Source: Gymnopilus junonius (lineage: Eukaryota > Basidiomycota > Agaricomycetes > Agaricales > Galerinaceae). From it: 64,000 nt of DNA. Below, one piece after another: positions 23,950 to 37,244 of the stretch. A program made the position numbers and the translations under genes. The notes below the pieces were generated by a model. The model saw only the letters and a program-made list of their open reading frames with translations, ran no database searches and was not told the DNA's origin. Positions within the stretch are counted from its first letter, which is position 1; every line of letters starts with the position of its first letter. The DNA is taken from contig JADNYJ010000065.1 in NCBI GenBank assembly GCA_015501075.1, positions 124,001 to 188,000 on the forward strand, in the 5' to 3' direction.

Positions 23950-24382
23950 TCAAATCCACCAAGGCCAGCAGCACCAGCAGCAAGGCCAGAAGGGCCAACA
24001 GAAAGTCGCAGTCAAACATCCCGCCAAGCTAGAGCAGAAACAAACATTCTCTTGATCAGCCCACCCTCGTCTCCTGAAGATCATCGTGCGCAGCGCAGGC
24101 GTACCATGCAGAACATGCCAGGCAGGCGTCATCCACGTCATCGGGCGGGCCTTGTTGCACGACTATCACGTCGCGATTGGGCGGTCCGTAATACATGAGT
24201 CCGGATGCAGATGGTTGAGCTTGATAGGTTGGGGCAGGTTGTTCTGGGTAGTATGAGGTTGCCCCTATTGCCAGTGAGGTTGTCCGGGTGGATATCGATT
24301 TAGCTTTGAAGGAATGTAGTAGGTGCTTACCTGCGTCGTGATGCGGCTGCTTGGGCGGAGCGTTATAAGGCAGAGAGGCCAT
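23950..24382 (-). CDS. Small CYSTM-like protein with Cys/Trp-rich tail
   Basis: Three exons from the start at 24382. Exon 1 (MASLPYNAPPKQPHHDAG) ends at a GTAAGC donor. Exon 2 is Pro/Gln/Tyr-rich (YYPEQPAPTYQAQPS, MYYGPPNRDVIVVQQGPP), then D-D-V-D-D-A-C-L-A-C. After a 76-nt intron (GTACGC...CTCTAG), exon 3 gives CLAGCLTATFCWPFWPCCW and ends C-C-W-P-W-W-I. Total about 96 residues. A Pro/Gln-rich head followed by a Cys-dense hydrophobic end is the layout of CYSTM proteins, membrane-tail stress modules. The Trp content of this tail is unusual. Role unknown. Confidence 0.68.
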
Positions 24383-24620
24383 GGTGGTACAGAGACTAGA
24401 AGCCCTCTCTTTCAGAGAACTCTCGATAGACTTTCGAGCTTCGAGGTCAAGACTCAAGAGTAAGATGTGACGACATCGGCCCTCCATAATTATCCTGTCT
24501 CAGGTTATTATTACACGATAAATGTCTTATCTTAAATAATAAATTTAAAGGAGGACGAGGCTTGGCGATCGATTGTTGAATGAGTTCCAACGCCCCTCCT
24601 GCCAATTTCAGCAATCGGCA

Positions 24621-25647
24621 CTAATACCTCGAGTGGCTCGAGTAGCGGTTCCCGAAACCCCAAGTCGAAGGCGAGAATATCCTACTAATAAAAGAACGAG
24701 GGCGTCCATCCTAAAGATTGGGAAAAGAAGGAAGGTAAAATTAGTCAAGGCAAGACATGCAGTGAGAGGTCTGAAGTCTACTCACTGTCACTCTCAGCCG
24801 CTGCCCTTTGGCAGGAACGACGACATAGCCACCATATCCCCCGTTGATTGGGACCACAGTTGGATACCTACTGGATTGGTGAACAGTGGTTGATGTCCTG
24901 CTAGACCTATGGCGCGGATATTTTGAGGTAGTATAGTGTGAACTACGACGAGAACGGCGAGGGGAATAAGAGTCGTGTTCGTCCGAGTAAGAGCGCCTGT
25001 ACGACTGGGATGGGTAAGTGCCGTAGGAATCATAAGACTGTCTGCGTCGCCGGGATCTGGAACGGGTGCGGTGATCGTATGCATACGAGCTTTCGGGAAG
25101 AGGGATGATAGGAGGCGGGGAGTATCTCATTTGCGGTTGTTGAGGGTATGGTCGGGAAGGAACGAGCGGCAGGCGGGATGGAGAGGTCATCCTGAGCGAC
25201 CTGCCACGCGACGGCGGCCTGGGTGGTTGCGTGTCGTAGTACTCTTCGAGAGGAGGGATGTCATGCTGGAAGCCTTGACCATGACCGTGGTTCGTAGGTG
25301 GGAATGAACCTATCATATCATGAAGAGAACCATGATGAGCTTCGCTGATGAATGGATGAGAGGTAGAAGGCGCCAGGTGGGATACCTTGTTCGTAACCGT
25401 GCATGGCCATCGGATCCATGAAACCTTGGTCAGAGGGAGTCATTCCAGAGACGTGTGGCATGGTTTGCTGGGGGAAGTAGCCATTTCGATGGTGCGAGGA
25501 GCTACCAGCATAGGCACCAGGATTGTCGCGTGCGTATCCGCCGTCGTACTCTGGAGCCATGGGTGAATAAGGAGAGGCTGGTGGGTTTTGCTGGAATGAT
25601 CCAGCCCATTGCGCCTGGGGATATTGCTCGCGTCCGTATGATTCCAT
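24621..25647 (-). CDS. Ser/Arg/Pro/Tyr-rich low-complexity protein 2
   Basis: Relative of the protein at 17.6-19.2 kb. From the start at 25647 it is Gly/Gln/Tyr/Pro-rich, then Pro-rich with RPPSRGRSLRMTSPSRLP, a strong SR/Arg-Tyr segment (RSRSRRRRQSYDSY), and the shared end TVVPINGGYGGYVVVPAKG-LRV. A 75-nt intron (24711-24785) leads to the last exon, DGRPRSFISRIF to a stop at 24621-24623. The frame changes at about 25,380; a 46-nt intron (25340-25385, GTATCC...CGAAG) restores it, and other 46-47-nt introns occur in this window. No fold is predicted by eye; an RNA- or wall-associated role cannot be chosen. Confidence 0.6.
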
Positions 25648-29212
<3,565 letters not shown>

Positions 29213-29575
29213 CCTTCTAGTTATACACTATGGATGAACTTGTTGTAGTCTAATGGACACTATTTTTCAGCGCAATGCGGACATTAGTTGATGTTTCTAC
29301 ATGGTAGATTTTTTTGTATAGTTCAAAGTACTAGTAGAGATCGACGGACAACGTTACCACACCCCTTGACTTCTGTCAAGAATCGTAGTGTGAAATTGTG
29401 AATGATAAGATTTTAAGCCTGTTAGAAGACTGACAGCGTGCTGGCACGAATGTTATATTTAGAGCTAGCAACGGTGTTCCGTTTGCTGGCAGCCCTCTCT
29501 CTTATCTTCCTGTTGTGTCATCGTCCACGACTGCGAAGTAAATTTGGAAGATTCAAGATCTTATAGGAAAATTTG
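29213..29575. other. Intergenic, tandem genes
   Basis: Contains the 3' end of the GMC gene and the presumed promoter of the gene starting at 29576. An open run from an ATG at 29450 (hydrophobic, about 38 codons) ends in a stop before 29576 and is not used here. Confidence 0.45.
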
Positions 29576-30303
29576 ATGCCGGGATTACACCGTCGAACGA
29601 TGTAAGTACGCTACGTGCTTCAATGACCTTCGCCTGATCGAAATCGCGTTGAATTTTTAGATTTTCCATCATTCTTGTCCTTGCGGCAGCAATCTGGTAC
29701 TTTCCAACCCGTTCCACCAGCTCTAGTTCATCCAAACAAGAGAGCATTAGACCCATTCAAAACAACGGAGAACACTCCAGCGTCGTCGCTGCCTCCACTG
29801 CTAGTGCTAGCACTGGAACTGGCAACGCGACGGGCTTGTGTTCCGACCCACCACGAGGCCACTGCGAATTCTACAGAGACTGTCTAGAAGCAAAGTTCCA
29901 TTGCGGACCTGACGGATACCCGATAGGATACGGAGAGAAGTACTGCGAAAAATTCCAAACGGATCAAAGCGAACTTTCCTCTGCCGGTCAGGAATGGATG
30001 CTGAACACTATGCAATGCTTGCAGCGCGCTCTTGTGCCAGAGGAAGACTCCAGTACTAGTACATCCACAAGCGGTGGTCAACAGACGGACAAATGCGATG
30101 ATATCAAGCAGACGGCGTTCGCGTCGCATGCTGCGTGTTATATAGATAATGGTTTGTGTACGCTGGGCGTTGGTGATTGGGCACATATCGTAGAAATTAT
30201 TGGAATTCAGACGCTTTTGGGGAGCTGGGATGCGGTGAAAGAGGCATTCGAAACTGCAGAAGGATGCCTGGACTTCTATGCGTTTCTGTTAATTCACGGA
30301 TAG
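29576..30303 (+). CDS. Stanniocalcin-like secreted or membrane-tethered Cys-rich protein
   Basis: Two exons (29576-29601, 29661-30303) give 222 residues with no frame break. After a basic start (MPGLHRRT) a hydrophobic stretch (IFSIILVLAAAIWYF) can serve as a signal peptide or type II anchor. A Ser/Thr-rich linker follows, then a Cys-rich alpha-helical domain: G-H-C-E-F-Y-R-D-C-L-E, F-H-C-G, Y-C-E-K-F, T-M-Q-C-L, D-K-C-D-D-I, H-A-A-C-Y, G-L-C-T-L and the last E-G-C-L-D-F-Y. The cysteine order, the repeated 'xxF...C' and 'hxSx.C' helix pattern and the F-x-x-A-x-x-C end resemble metazoan stanniocalcins, secreted Ca/phosphate-linked glycoproteins. Homology is judged by eye and function in a fungus is unknown. 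Confidence 0.6.
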
Positions 30304-30475
30304 TTTGATTGATCTATTTCCTATTTATCATCACCGTTGGCTGGTTCTTCCGCGGAGAAGAGTTCAATGAAGCTGTCTCGAAACACGGGTATTTTATTCC
30401 ATAGTTTCTTTCTTGCTTACAACCAATCTCTGGGTAATAGCAGTACATTCTTATCTGTTCTCCCTCTTTTCGGCG

Positions 30476-32320
30476 CTAGACAAGAATCGTGACCCAAGGC
30501 GTCAATAGATCCACCAAAACGTCTGGCCTATTGGAAGACAACCAATACGCCATTCCGATAACCGCTGCTTCATAAATTATGGTTCCTAGGACGTCGTGAG
30601 ATTGTGCTGCAATGCCAGATAAATCTATCTGGTGGCCGAGCAAGGCGAAAAAAATCTTTGACTCTTCCTTAGGAAGAGTTTTTACCAGAGTCCTTGGCGT
30701 GCTAGGTACGCCAAATTGGAAAATTGTAGGAAGCGCGGGGTCAAGAACCTTTATCAATCGTGAAATCCCTTTGTCCATGACAGAGTAGATTGCAGATGAA
30801 ACAGGGTTATTCAAATTTGCAATATCGGTGGCCATGTGAAATATGAGATATGCCCTGTTATAAGATGACGGAAATGATAAGCCGTTCTCGACGACATATC
30901 GAAGAAAGCTATACAATTGCTTGTCTGCGTTTGTCTTGAAATCTTTAGGCGTAAATGCTTCTGTGGGTATTACAAACGACAGTGGGTCGTCCATTTCGGT
31001 CAACTGGCGAACAAGAGGTTGGAACAATGATCGCTTTCCATCCAAAGTGCTATGGGATGACATATATGTCCGAAGCGTCTCCAGCATAGTTGGTGGAGAT
31101 AAAAATGTAATGGAGCCTTCTGGATGAAGGTTGGCGTTGATCATCACCACTTCATTAACGGCGTACGTCTGTTCGCGACTAAGTTTCGTCATCCTGAAGA
31201 TGAACTCGTCCTTTGACGCTTCTTTAGAATATCGATAAATGTCGTGTAACTCCTTGGCCTTAATAGGGTCCATTTCTCCAATGCCGAGAAGAGCCTTTTC
31301 ATTTGCATGTTTGATGGTCGGAGGCGCTATGGGAATTTCTGCAAGGCGGCTTTGAAGGACTGAGGGGTCATTAGAATGAGGTTGGTGGAGGAATGTGCGG
31401 CGTAAAACTAGGGCAATCCTGGGGCTCACGACGTATAATCTATGAGCACCCGGATAGCCATAAATCAGCCCTTCCCAAAGCCCAAAGGTGTTCCCTGTGA
31501 GAACAAATTCAGAGTCGTCGGCTGCTTCCCAGACTCCGAGGAAGAAATAGTTTGCCAGACTTTCGTAGTCGATGGCAAAATAGTCTTCCTCAATTTCAGG
31601 GTCGAGTCTCCGTCTTAACATATCAAGAAAACTGTGATCGCCATACCTTTCGCGGAGACGTTTCGCAGCGGAAATGATGGTAAGATGGGGAGTTTCAAGG
31701 TAGTACTTCAGTCCCGCCAACCATAAATCTACTGCATCCTTCAAGTGCCGTAGCTCCTTGTACCTGCTAATCCAGTCAGAAAGCGGAGCATTACAAGGGT
31801 TGTCCTCTTGAAAATACTTGGAAGAGACAGCATCATTACGATAGTGCATCACAAAGATGAATTTTCGTAATTTTGCAAGCTCTTCTCGAGAAAGTGAAAA
31901 TGTTCCATCTGAGATTCCGCTATGAATCTGTCGCATTATATTGCATGCACCACCTTCTAAACTGGCGAGTTTCTTTTCGAGGTGATCAACATTGTTGGGG
32001 TTATTCTTGTCGCGATATAGATTGACTTGGCCGTACGCTTTAGACAGCGAACGCTCCTCGAGGAAGCCGGTCGATATATTGTAAAAGAAAATCAGACTTG
32101 GATTCGGAACCTTGTTGGTAGAAATAATCAGTTTCTTTCTCTTTTTCGGGGAACTAAACAGTTTCGATATCAATCTGACGTTATCTGAGGCATAACTCGG
32201 AAAGACGAACGTTGGTTTTGGTCTCGCAAAATATCGCAATATGAATCGTGGAATATAGTGATGGTAAGAGTCTTTAAGATTCTTCTTCTTCTTCTTGAAC
32301 GTTATAGTTGCGCTATCCAT
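30476..32320 (-). CDS. DUF4238 protein, copy 1
   Basis: One uninterrupted frame. The signature near the start, Y-H-H-Y-I-P-R-F-I-L-R-Y-F, is followed by an F-x-YNISTG strand, SKAYGQVNLYRD, a V-D-H-L-E-K-K-L helix and LRKFIFVMHYRNDAVSSKYF, as in Pfam DUF4238, a family of unknown function found in fungi and bacteria. The frame extends to an ATG at 32455, but by comparison with copy 2 the start MDSATITF at 32320 (about 614 residues) puts the His-His-Ile-Pro motif at the expected distance. There is a basic K-K-K-K-K run near the N-terminus. The neighbour at 33.1-34.9 kb is a tandem paralogue. Confidence 0.8.
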   Translation of the reverse strand: MDSATITFKKKKKNLKDSYHHYIPRFILRYFARPKPTFVFPSYASDNVRLISKLFSSPKKRKKLIISTNKVPNPSLIFFYNISTGFLEERSLSKAYGQVNLYRDKNNPNNVDHLEKKLASLEGGACNIMRQIHSGISDGTFSLSREELAKLRKFIFVMHYRNDAVSSKYFQEDNPCNAPLSDWISRYKELRHLKDAVDLWLAGLKYYLETPHLTIISAAKRLRERYGDHSFLDMLRRRLDPEIEEDYFAIDYESLANYFFLGVWEAADDSEFVLTGNTFGLWEGLIYGYPGAHRLYVVSPRIALVLRRTFLHQPHSNDPSVLQSRLAEIPIAPPTIKHANEKALLGIGEMDPIKAKELHDIYRYSKEASKDEFIFRMTKLSREQTYAVNEVVMINANLHPEGSITFLSPPTMLETLRTYMSSHSTLDGKRSLFQPLVRQLTEMDDPLSFVIPTEAFTPKDFKTNADKQLYSFLRYVVENGLSFPSSYNRAYLIFHMATDIANLNNPVSSAIYSVMDKGISRLIKVLDPALPTIFQFGVPSTPRTLVKTLPKEESKIFFALLGHQIDLSGIAAQSHDVLGTIIYEAAVIGMAYWLSSNRPDVLVDLLTPWVTILV

Positions 32321-33093
32321 GAACGAGAGGTGAGAGTAGGGAATGAGTTGCGTGGGATACCGATCTGCCAGTGGGCTTCCGCAGAAAGCTAGAAGCTGAG
32401 TCATGAATACTAATTCTGGGTCAAAGGGCAGATTAACTGTCTGACTTTTGACCATATTCTGCTAAAGATTATCCTAGCTGATAGATATCACTGATTGTGC
32501 AGGATCCATTTGGACATTGACGACGCCTGGATAACACATCAAACGATGTTTGGAGCTACAGTCTGGCGGCCTATATGTACATTCTATGAGTTCAAACTCT
32601 GTGAACTTTAAGCCAAGCACAAAAGCAAAGAAATTGCTGAAGTGCCGGAATGATTGGCGCACTTCTTTAAGCGTCCATCATTGCACTGATAGTCATCAAG
32701 CTCGAAAAACGGTCATAATGGAAGACGGCCTTGCTCAACAATGATACATACCAGATGACATCGCTTGTCAGCACTCAAAAATGCACAGAGGCTACTAAAT
32801 GGAAGGTAGAAATATGATAGAGAGCACTGGTATAAGGAGAAATGCTCGTGTCGCTCATACAGCAGTAAATAAGGTCAGAACAGCTAGGAAAACTGTTTGA
32901 TGCTTTCTCCATGATCAACCCTTAGAGTCTGGATTTGAAGTAGGTGATGTCTGGACTTCTATGCATTTTTATTACTCAAGTAGTTAGGTTACGCGTCAGA
33001 TTTGTAATGACTTGTAATGATACAGGGAGGGTGGATTGCCCGAACTAACGACACAGCAGATTCAGAAAGAAATAGATACAATATAATCACGAG
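32321..33093. other. Spacer between tandem DUF4238 genes
   Basis: About 770 bases that should include the promoter of copy 1 and the 3' end of copy 2. Short ORFs only, without motifs. Confidence 0.45.
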
Positions 33094-34932
33094 TCATAAA
33101 AAGGTGCTAGGCAAGATCGTTATCCAAGGGGTCGATAAATCTTTCAAAACATCAGCTCGATTGGAAGCCAGCCAATATGTAACCCCAATGACGGTGGCCT
33201 CGTAGATAATGTTTGCTAACATATCATTTGATTGACCGCCGATCTGAGTATATCAACCTGGTGGCCAAGCAAGGCGAAGAAAACCTCCGACTCGCTTTGG
33301 GGCAGAGTTTCTACAAGGGACTTTGACGTTGTTGACATAGGCAAAAGCGGAGGTAATGGAGGATCGAGGAATGATATTAACCTCGAAACGCACTTCTGCG
33401 CCATGGAGCGTATCTTAGAAGATACTGGGTTTCTCAATGATGGTATATCAGTCGCCATATGGAATACGAGGTAGGCGCGATTGTACGCCGAAGGGAAAGT
33501 AACTCCTCCAGTGACAATGAATCGAAGGAACATGTGTAATTGCAAGTCCCCATATGTATCAACATCCCAAGGAGCATCTAAGGATGGAACTGTTGTTGTA
33601 GGAGAGACGGAGGAACTGGGCGTGGATAGCTCTCGGAGGAGAGGCTTGAATAAGGACCGTTTTCCGCCGAGGAAGGTGTTATGGGAAGACATGTAAGCTT
33701 GCAGCGTTTCGAGCATAGATGACGGAGAAGCGAATGTCAGCGAACCTTGGGGGTGAAGGTTCGCATTCATCATAACCACTTCGTTTACAGCGTACGTCTG
33801 CTCAGTTGTGAGCTTGGTTATCTTGAACTGGAATTGGTCGTCAAGAGACCTCGGACTTGCACGATAAGTGTCAAAGATGTCCTTCGAAATCACTGGGTCC
33901 ATTTCTTCCAAGCCAACCAGAATCGACTCGTCTGCAAACTTGACGTCTGGAGGGAGAATGGGAATGTCAGCGAGGCAGCTGTAAAGTATTGAAGGATCTT
34001 TGGAAAGAGGTTGGTGGAGGAACGTGCGGCGTAGAATTATGGCAATCCGGGGGCTCATCACGTATAGTCTATGAGCACCCGGACTGCCATATATCAGTCC
34101 TTCCCAGAGCCCAAATCCATTGCCACCTAGGACAAATTCGGCTTTGTCGGCTGCTTCCCAGACACCGAGGAAAAAGTAATTCGCTTGACTTTCATAATCA
34201 ATGGCATACCAATCATCGATATCTGGGTCGAGTCTCCTCCTCAACATTTCGTGGATCCGATTGTTTCCGTACCTTTCTCGAAGCCTTTCCCCTGTGGCAA
34301 CAATTGCATGGTGCGGTCTCTCCAGATAATACCGTAGGCCATCTAACCATACATCTATGTTGTCCTTCAATTGACGACTTTTCTTATAACTCCTAATCCA
34401 GTCGGCTAGTGGAGCATTGTTCGGGTGATTTTCTTGGAAATATATTGAGGAAACTGCATCGTTGCGATAGTGCATTAGAAAAAGGAACTTGCGTAGGGTT
34501 GCAAGCTCTTTTCTAGAAATGGTGAAACTGTGGGCTTGTATACCTGAACGAATTCGGTGAATAACAAAAGATGCTTCCTGTTCGAGACGAGAAAGCATTT
34601 CCTCCAGGTGATCGACGTTAACGGGGTCTTTCATATCGCGATAGAGATTGTTCTGGCCATAGGCTTTTGATATCGGTTTGCTCTGAAGAACGCCTGTGGA
34701 TAAGTCATAGAAATAAATGCACTCGGGGTCCTCTCCAGTCTTGCATGCTTTCCGGAAGGACAAAGTACGTTGGCGCTTGTTCCTGCAGAGCAGTAAATAT
34801 CAAAACTGAGGTGAGCGATAAGATTAACACATACATTGGCAACGGTACTTCCATGAATTGACGAAGAATAAACCTCGGAATGTAATGGTGATATTGATTT
34901 TTGAGCCCTGCAGATACCAATTTCTGTGTCAT
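33094..34932 (-). CDS. DUF4238 protein, copy 2 (frame slip near C-terminus)
   Basis: Exon 1 is 34932-34835 (MTQKLVSAGLKNQYHHYIPR, then FILRQFMEVPLPM) and exon 2 starts at 34782 after a GTATGT...CTGCAG intron. The frame then runs to 33216 with the same landmarks as copy 1 (SKAYGQNNLYRD, VDHLEEML, LRKFLFLMHYRNDAVSS, FFLGVWEAAD, GLIYGSPGAHRLYV). It stops early at 33216. One frame over, the sequence continues NIIYEATVIGVTYWLASNR and on to a stop at 33094-33096, matching the last 35 residues of copy 1 (IIYEAAVIGMAYWLSSNR). One missing base in the A/T run at 33227-33229 explains this. Length would then be close to copy 1. Confidence 0.78.
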
Positions 34933-35546
34933 CTTTTATCTGTTTGGATGGTCAGGATGTAGGTCGTGGTCGAGGGTAAGATATGCGTGGGAGGTTTACG
35001 TGGAGGTAAATGCGTAATCAAGTATCCGATATAAATAAAAATGAGCTTGGCCATCTACGTACCAGTCCCTTCCAAAGAAGCTGTATTATGATCCTCGTGG
35101 AAATATTCGACGAGTCCTCTCCTTATTATACCTTGTGCTTTTTACTAGCCACGCTGGATTTATTTCTCTCGAATTTGTGGCTTATATTTTGGCAAAGGTG
35201 TACCCCTGCTTTTAGCTACACGGACCTTAATGTCTATGCTTTACCCACAGGCGACCCCGTTTACCACAGTGGGGCATTGCTTTTAGTTTTCAGTAACATA
35301 AACGATGATCATTAATGTTGCTCAAGAAAGAATAGATCGTTGCGAAAACACTAATAGACAAGTTGAAGCCTAACTATCATAGAAGGGACTAAAGCAGCTG
35401 AATGCATATAGACACGAAGAAGTATCTGCAAAGAGAGGTCACTGTCAGACCTTTCTCTGTAATCAGTTTTAGAATACATATAAAGATCTGCTCCTCTACC
35501 TCTCTGAGTGTTTCCAGTGCTAACTCCCTGTCTCCCCAGTTATCAA
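34933..35546. other. No supported gene
   Basis: Contains the promoter side of DUF4238 copy 2 and the 3' flank of the small peptide gene. The ORF at 35010-35315 (+) shows hydrophobic runs but no start context or homology that could be recognised. Confidence 0.4.
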
Positions 35547-35854
35547 CTATTCCTGGCGGCCTTTAAGGACGACATCATCATATCGGTTGAAGCAGTGGCA
35601 TGATCCGTCTATGAAGTTGATTAGTTAGAGAGATAAAATGTGGAATAAGGCAGCAGTTGACACAATATTGATGAAACCTTACAGAGGCACATTCCAGCTG
35701 AGTAGCCATAAATTCTGCATGTCTGATTGCAGTCGTACTCTATGCAGTAGTAAGACTCAAGTGCAGAAATCGGCTTGGCTGTCACTTGCGGCATAGCCTG
35801 TTGGGAGAAGAGTGTCGCGAAAATGAAACGGCTGACCCAGGTATTGAGCTGCAT
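35547..35854 (-). CDS. Small secreted CS-alpha-beta (defensin-like) peptide
   Basis: Two exons (35854-35683 and 35608-35547, intron GTAAGG...CATAG) give a 77-residue precursor. The N-terminus has a hydrophobic segment (VSRFIFATLF) that can act as a signal peptide. The mature part has six cysteines spaced C-x4-C-x3-C-x9-C-x4-C-x-C, i.e. the CxxxC and CxC pair that defines the CS-alpha-beta fold. The third-to-fourth Cys loop (C-R-I-Y-G-Y-S-A-G-M-C) recalls the Gly-rich gamma-core-like loop of fungal defensins such as plectasin. Such peptides are usually antimicrobial, but activity here is inferred. Start chosen at 35854; an upstream in-frame Met is possible. The gene is below usual length cut-offs. 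Confidence 0.65.
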
Positions 35855-37244
35855 CTTTGGCGATAAGTAACTTGAAAGTTGGGTCATCCGTCCCAAGCTT
35901 TCAATGTAAACGTTTAAATATGATATCTCTGACTGGGGACAGGCGCCTTCCAAGAATTCATGGTGCCAGTTTACGCCACTGTACGATCATAATTTCAAGT
36001 GGGACAGTTAAAGATTTAATCTTATATCTTCTTCCATATTCAGTAGAATCCATTTTTTCACCTGCATGACGAGTGACTGGTATAAGTCTTCCATGCTTAT
36101 ACTCTTCATACCGACACTTTGTCCTTCTATGTATTATAGGGTTCTTAGTAAATACTTCCATTGATTTATACTTCGATTTCTTGTATTGATATATTGGTAA
36201 AAACTGTCTTTAAATGATTAACAATGGTGCTCGAGAGCTCCAAGCTGAAGGAAATCCGGTAGGAAACAATGGATCCTATTGCCGAATTTACAGTAGAAAT
36301 GCTTAAGAATTACAGGTGAGTCGGTAGTACCTCTCACTAGAGCAATACGGTATTGATAAGGCTTAAAATGAGGAATAAATCTCTATCCAATAATTATAAG
36401 CCAATTGGTCGAGACAGGTTGCTCACGATGCTCCGGAAGGAAGCGTTATGCGTGTAAAACACGCACAAAAAAAGACTTATCAAATAAGCCAGAGGGGTCG
36501 GAGTATCGGTGAAGGGTGAGAAAGCCAATGTATCCTTTATCTTTTACGAACGAGCCGAGATTGGGCAAGAACAGTAAGCCATACAGAGGATGAGTGATCC
36601 TGTACTAAAGCGCTCAATTTGTCGAGCTGCGACATATTTAGCTGGTTAGTGTTCTATTTTTGGAACTTCACCGAGATCGGAATCACGAATCCATCAAAAA
36701 TGGCTAAATATGTTGAGGGCTCGACAAATTGGGCGTTTTAGTACAATATCACTCATCCCAGCCACCCTATGTGACTTACTGCCTCTCCAAATCGCCGCTC
36801 GCTCTTCCAGAGTCAGAAAACTATACGCCGGATTTCTCACCCTGCCCTGATAACCCGCTGCACTGCAACATGGAATGCGGTGACGGCTGTATCCGACTCA
36901 TTCAAGGACGTGCCTCATGATTGACCTTGTGGCAGCTGATAGGTGTATGGCTGAGTGATAGGTCTTATTTTTACACCGGATATATGATCTCGTTCGATGA
37001 ATCCTTTTCAACTGAACCTACAAGCCGTTTTCGACATATTGGATAAGTGCGGTCAATTTCAGCAACGGTTCCCTACCCTTATCTGGATTGACGTTAATGC
37101 TCCTGGAGAAAAATGCTGATGACACTTTTCGAAGAGTCCGTACGAGACCATATGAGCAAATAACCAATGAACCAGGCGAAAATTCACCGGAGGGAGCAGC
37201 CTATAAAAGGCGGGTTGAGTGACCTTCAAGGGTATTGAGCAGCT
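35855..37244. other. Divergent intergenic region with a hairpin repeat
   Basis: Between the starts of the peptide gene (-) and the terpene synthase (+), so both promoters should be here. Apart from the inverted repeat at 36588-36757 nothing is recognised. Confidence 0.45.
36588..36757. repeat. 170-bp near-palindrome (56-bp arms, 57-bp loop)
   Basis: GGATGAGTGAT, TGTACTAAA, CAATTTGTCGAGC and ACATATTTAGC in the left arm (36588-36643) all recur in reverse complement, in mirrored order, in the right arm (about 36702-36757). A few mismatches and one indel separate them. The whole could fold into a long hairpin. It may be a tiny MITE or a small-RNA precursor. No clear target duplication was found. 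Confidence 0.75.

Noticed and set aside
32321..32455. Upstream Met of DUF4238 copy 1 as the start
   Set aside because: Would add 45 residues absent from copy 2; the M at 32320 places the HHYIPRF motif as in the paralogue.
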